From Symsagittifera roscoffensis (taxonomy: Eukaryota > Xenacoelomorpha > Acoela > Convolutidae), in NCBI RefSeq assembly GCF_963678635.1, contig NC_087063.1, positions 23,192,701 through 23,256,700 on the forward strand: a DNA stretch of 64,000 nucleotides, in the 5' to 3' direction. Position 1 is the stretch's first letter. Each line of letters begins with the position of its first letter. Position numbers and translations under genes: made by a program. This document shows, one piece after another, positions 52,101 to 58,100 of the stretch. The notes beneath the pieces were generated by a model. That model had not been told where the DNA came from. It saw only the letters and a list, made by a program, of their open reading frames with translations, and did no database searches.

Positions 52101-55100
52101 ATTTTTACGATAAAGAGTTAGCAGACGTAAAACGAAAACGTAGAAAATTAGAACGCGTAATGCGTGTAAATCCTGGATTAGAAAACGAAACAGCTTTCAA
52201 GGAGTATTTAAAGAAATGTAAAGATCTGTTTAGAGAGAAGAAATTGATATATTTTTCCAGGCGCTTTGAGCTTTCAAATAGCCATTCGCTCAAGTTTCGT
52301 GAATTGAAACGCCTTGCTGGAGAAAAACAACAAAACGTTCTACCACTGATATACTCCAGTGATTATGAATTAGCTGAAAACTTCAACCAATTTTTCATTC
52401 AGAAGGTTAGAAATTTAGTGGCAAATGTGAAAAGTAATGGCATCTCGCCGCCACTCTTTGCTTTCACTGCAGTTTCTTCTTTCCAATTCCAATATGTGAC
52501 TATAGATGAACTAGAAGAAGCAGTAAGAATGGTTTCAAACGCGAACTCACGAGAAGATATACTGAAAACTATAGATATGAAAAGAATCGCACACTCGTGG
52601 AAAGATTATTCCATCATTATGATAAACAATTGCATCGATCAGTCCAAATTTCCAAAGTGTCTCAAGAGAGCGGTGATAACTCCTCTCTTTAAAGACCACA
52701 AACTTGACCAAAACGTTTTAAATTCTTATAGACCAATAGCGAATCTGATGTTTATCAGTAAAGTTTTTGAAAGAATTTTATATAAACAGCTCGATCAATA
52801 CCTTAGCTCCTATAATCTTCTATATGAACACCAATCTGCTTACAGGAAGCATTTTTCAACTGAAACGGCTCTGCTAAAAACTACAGATGATCTACTGACT
52901 AGTCTCGACAACAAGAGACAGGTCCTTTTGATAGCCCTTGACCTTTCAGCTGCATTTGATACCATTGATCATAAAACATTGAGAAAGATCATGAAAAATC
53001 GGATTGGAATGACGAATGATGCAGTGGATCTAATTCTTTCCTATCTAGAGAATCGGACTCAAATTGTTGCTATCAATGATGTTTTATCGAATTCTCAAGA
53101 ACTCGAATTTGGAGTGCCTCAAGGTTCTCTTCTGGGACCCCTCCTGTTCTCAATCTACCTGACACCATTGAACGATATTATTGGCTCAACTAAATTTTCA
53201 TACCAAGTGTATGCCGATGATACTACTTTATACTGTGAAATTAAAAATGAGAGTGAAGTAGCAGAAATAGAAAGATCTCTGGTTATTATTTTGAACTGGT
53301 TTTCGTCCATGGGGCTTATGTTAAATGAATCAAAAAGCCAAGTAATTAACCTAGCCACTAGTAAGTCAAAAGGTCTAACAAACGGTTCAATACTCATTGG
53401 AAATTCAACGGTTAAGCTGATGAAATCAACAGAAAACTCTGTGAAGTCTTTAGGTTGCCTCATTGACCGATCCTTGTCATTGAAAAAACAGATCGATTCC
53501 GTGTGTGGCGCCAGTTACCACAGTCTCCGGAAACTATACAGCATACGTTTCTACCTTGATTTTGAAAATAGAAATATGTTGGCAAGAATGCTAGTCTTAA
53601 GTCGATTAGACTACTGCAATAGCTTGTACTCGAGCTTACCAAATTATCTGCTCTACAAGTTGCAAAAAGTCCAAAATAGTGCCTGCAGATTTGTTTTCGG
53701 TTTGAAGAAGTCAACGAGTATTACTCCTTATCTACATGATCTACATTGGTTGCCCATAAAATCTCGAGTGATTTTTAAAGTCTTGACAATCGTACACAAA
53801 TGCATTTTCAATCCTCAAATCGTTCCGTCTTATCTGAGTAAATATTTTTCACTACAAAAAAGTTCCTCCCGTTTCAGTGAAAGGACCATGGTCATTAAGA
53901 AACCACTGGTTAACACGAACTATGGAAGAAGGACGTTTAGATTTGCTGCCGCACACCATTGGAATAGTTTACCATGTAACCTTAAACTACCAAATGAAAC
54001 TGAATTTCGTAAACAGTTGAAAACGTATTTGTTTAACCAGTATTACTATGAGACTTGTTTCAGTTAAAGGTTGCTAAAATGACTGAAACTAGAAAGGTTG
54101 GAATTCAAAAGCTAAACGAAACCTTGCGTCTAAGAAATGTTCATGTTGAAACCAGGTTTCTCCCCAAAAGACGGATAATATTGAGCTCTGATAAGATCAA
54201 GAGAGTGACATATGCTGTTTTGGGATCATCGCTAGTTTATGGGATTTTTCTGCCAGATTCAGTGACAGTTTTGTGCCCTGGTGGAACTCTCTCAACCCTT
54301 TGTAGCGATCAGGTTCTCAATGATATGAAAAACTTGGATGTACAAACAGTGCTCATAATGGGAGGAACAAACAACCTGTTTGACCGTTCAGGGCGCCAGT
54401 CATTGGGAGCGACTGAAGTAGCCGAGGAGATGGAGAGTGCTATTTTTAGACTCCTTGACTGCAATTTCGAAGTTGGCGTCATGTCACTTATTAGCCGGGA
54501 AGGTGAACGCTCTCTTATCAGGAGAGTGAATAAATGCTACAGAAATCTAACGGCATGGTATAAAATCCCGCTCTTTAAAACTGTAAAGTTCAGCTATCGG
54601 AGGCATGTTTGCGCAGATGGACTTCACCCCACAGCAAATGGCGTGCGCGAACTTGCTAAGGACTTTTATGACGCCTTCAGAAGCATAGAAAATCCAATGG
54701 CTGTGAAACGAAGGCAAAGAAGGCGACGACGATGAAACGCCCAGCTCATTTTAGAGCGGGTCCGATTTTTAACCATCTTCAAAGAACATTTTCTGTTTAA
54801 ATCCCAGCTCATTTTAGAGTGGGTACGGCTATTGACAGAAACGAACTCATCTTTAGCAGAGCGACTGATTATTTATACGACAAAACTGGTTTTTAATTAA
54901 ACTCAAACACCTTTGAATTCAAGAAATTGGTGTCGAAATAACATATGTGATGATGATGATGATGATTTTGCTACAGGTGGAAATTCATTACTAGGTTTAA
55001 AATTCTTATATGCTGTACCGTTGATTCGGGTCTGTTTTTTAATTTAATTGCATTCATTGTCTCTTTTCCAACTGTCTGTTGGCTATGTTTTTTCGTTTTT

Positions 55101-58100
55101 GAGTACATGTAGTTTTCCCCAAGATTCTGTTTGCTATGTTTTGAAATTTTGCTTTTTTAAGGTCGGCTAGTTCTACTTGTGCCAATAGTGGGGACTCAAC
55201 AATCCATTCTAGCTCAGGAGGACTTGGTGGGGAGTATGACGTGTCAGATGTGGACTGCACTCTGGTCTCGGAGGGATCAGAACAAGCAGCTGCTGTCACT
55301 GCATCGGTTTGTAGTTATTATACATTTAAACGTCATTGTCACGCACCAATCTCATATCAGAAGAACCAAATAGCGGAAAATTTACCAAGCACTAGAAATT
55401 ATTCGAATAGTCATGAATATCGGTTTAATTGTTTTTCAAAATAATTTGATTTCAACCCTTGAATATGCGAGACAATTGATTTTCGTTCAGTTAAAGCTTT
55501 CTGAAAAGATGCATGAAATTTGTAGGTCCAAAATTCTGACTGAATTTTCGCGTTCCGTTTCAGATTTTTGAACACTGAGTTCTGATTAAGTGCAATAACT
55601 TTCGTTTCTTCTGCGACGGAGAATTTGCTCTCCTCCGTCTGCTTAAATGCTTAATGGTTGGGGTGGAGACGTTTATGATAGAAGGGTCGCTAAAGTTTTT
55701 TTTAGTTCCTCATGTAAATGCGTATCAATTACATAATGACATAAATTTTTGCGCCAATCGCCTTTTCTATGTAATTTAATTTACTTGCCAATCCGACTTT
55801 CAAATGAAAAAATGGTTATTCAAATATCAACATTAGATGGAAACGAATCTGAAACACGCGTTGAAGAGAAGTAGATTTTGTTCTTTTTTTATTGCAACAT
55901 TAAAATTGAAAGCTGGAATTTCCCTGAAGCTATTTTCATATTTCAGAGACATTTTGGCGGGATAGAGGTAAATAAAGTGTAATAAAGTCGTCTCTTTCCA
56001 CTCAATTTTCTTCTTCAGCATCGTTCCTCTTTAAACAGCAGAGCCATAGCCTGAAGCTGTTTTTCGATGTCCAGAAGTAGAGTAGTTGAGAGCTTGAGCT
56101 CAATAAAAGATATTTTACGCACTCGTTCAGATTGAAGGAACGCGACTAATTAAATCTTTGGAGTGCTTGGAAAAAATCATTGATGCTTTACTTAGGCTCC
56201 GAATGCATTCCTAAATAGCTTATGTACTAGTTAATATTAATTGGTTAAATAATGCTTATTTTGACATTTGACCAAATTGGTTAAACTAGTATTTTTAAGA
56301 TCATTTATCCACGAGGGATAGGACCAACATACGAGCTGTACAGCTCATCACGGCGAACCGCTGTTGTGCCCCTGCTTAAGAACTACATGCAATTTTTTTG
56401 GTTATTTTTCTGGGCTGGGTAATGTTGCCTCACCCTCAAGCAACGAGCACGGATCATGGTGGGCCTCGAACATCCGACCTTTCGATTGAGAGGCGGAGAC
56501 GTAACCACTTCACCACTGCTCCCCTGACCGCTGTTGTGCCCCTGCTTAAGAACTACATGCAATTTTTTTGGTTATTTTCGGTCAAGAGTAATGAACGTAT
56601 TGAGTGCTCTTACGTAGGTTTCGGTGGTTTTTTGCTCTTTTTTTCAGGAAAAAGTCATAAAATTTGTTCTCGCTCAATTTTGATTTTTGCGGTTTGAATT
56701 CTAATTTTTTTAAGTTCACTTCATTTCCTTAGTTGAAAGGAAGGCAAACTCCACTTTCGAACAGCAAAAACGTAAAGGTCACGAAAAACGTTATCGACAT
56801 TTATTTTCAAAAATGGAATTTAATTATCAGCTAACCAAGTAAAAAGAACTTTACCTATTGATTCAGTTTTCTCAAAGAAGGGCCAACCATAAAATATTCG
56901 TCAAATTCAAAGAGCTTTAAGGGCTTACATTTTTTCTTGAAAACTTTTAAAACTCTTTTCCAACTATCAGTTGGCTGGCTCAATCAGTTTGACAAAGCAA
57001 TCGACGAAAGTGACGGAGCTTGGAGTGTTGTTTTTTATTCAGACCAATTTCGGTTTTTCACCTCTGATAGTTTTTTGTGCAGTTATCGAGGTTTAAATAC
57101 TGCAATATTTTTTGCTTATGGATAAATAATGAGCGCCGAAATTGCAATTTTCTCAGAACGCTTAGCAAATACGTAGAATTAATGCGGCTCATATTATTCC
57201 AAGTGAATTTATAAAATCGAAAGTTTCAAAAAAGAACTTTTTTTTTCTTTGAGTTGTTTTAAAGTCTTTCATTGCTGGTTGGCTGATGGTTTGGAAAATT
57301 TCCCGAAATTTGAACCACAATATATTTAGACGCCACAGAGAGAAAGTTCGTGGTTTTTCCCTGATACGAGCAGACTTGTGTTTTAATCAAATCATCCAAT
57401 CAGTGATGCTGCGTTTGAATTACAGCGCGTGCTCAGGCTCTTAGTTTTTGACAGAAACAATTTTAATTCAAACGGAATGAAGCTATTTCCTTAGCTTTCG
57501 TAAATGAAAGTAGATTAGCTTGAGATCTATAATTGTTTTAACAATCTAATCATTGCTAAACCTCTAAATTTACATGCTGATTGTGCGCGAAGCAAGACTA
57601 TTTTAGCGGTCTGCCTTGAGAACTAACTCTGTTTTGGAGTAATGCTCGATACTGAAATTGAATATGTTAAGGTGCTAATGGATGAAATAGAGGCACAGCA
57701 GAAGATCATTCAGCAAGTGAGTAGGGCTCTTAACATAGCGGAGACCAGGAACAGCTGCAAGAACTCAGAGGAGCAAATTGAGGCTGAGAGGGTACTGCTT
57801 CTCTCACATGCACGACAGGAGGCGCTGAAAAACGAACTGACCGCACTCAGGTTCGAAACTTGCTCGGTCTAGAAAAGCGAAACCACGCAATTAGCTTGTT
57901 TATAATGATCTGATTCAATTGCGCTGGGATCATTGAATCGGAACATAAATTTTTTGAAACTATTTTTTGGAGACTAGAATAATTATAATTTGACAGTGCC
58001 GTTAAATTCAAAATACTGCTTTGAAAAGCAGAAATCAGTTTATGTTTCCGGCTACCCACATTTAGGAAAGGATCTATAGCCTAGTCCTATGTTTCGGGCC

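Larger units (their letters stand above)
50400..54966 (+). mobile_element. CR1/L2-group LINE with three open ORFs
   Basis: Order: 5'UTR, ORF1 (RNA-binding-like), ORF2 (endonuclease + RT), ORF3 (SGNH hydrolase), a 230-bp 3'UTR with a doubled 22-bp motif, and a (TGA)n tail at 54948-54966. No poly(A): a short microsatellite tail is the rule in CR1/L2-type elements. All three frames are open without stops, so the copy is young and may be active. The 5' boundary is not defined. The RT 'DLSAAFDTIDH' and 'GVPQGSLLGPLLFS' blocks point to the L2/CR1 side of the Jockey superfamily. Confidence 0.85.
49480..55161 (+). other. Anillin intron 7 (5.7 kb) carrying the intact LINE
   Basis: Unique and family E sequence (49480-50200), a fold-back motif cluster (50214-50367), then the three-ORF LINE up to the GAT tail at 54966, and 195 bp of sequence to the next exon. 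The LINE is in the same orientation as anillin. Confidence 0.8.

Noticed and set aside
54055-54078. ORF3 starting within ORF2
   Set aside because: The upstream extension begins at a TTG with no ATG. The first ATG is at 54079.
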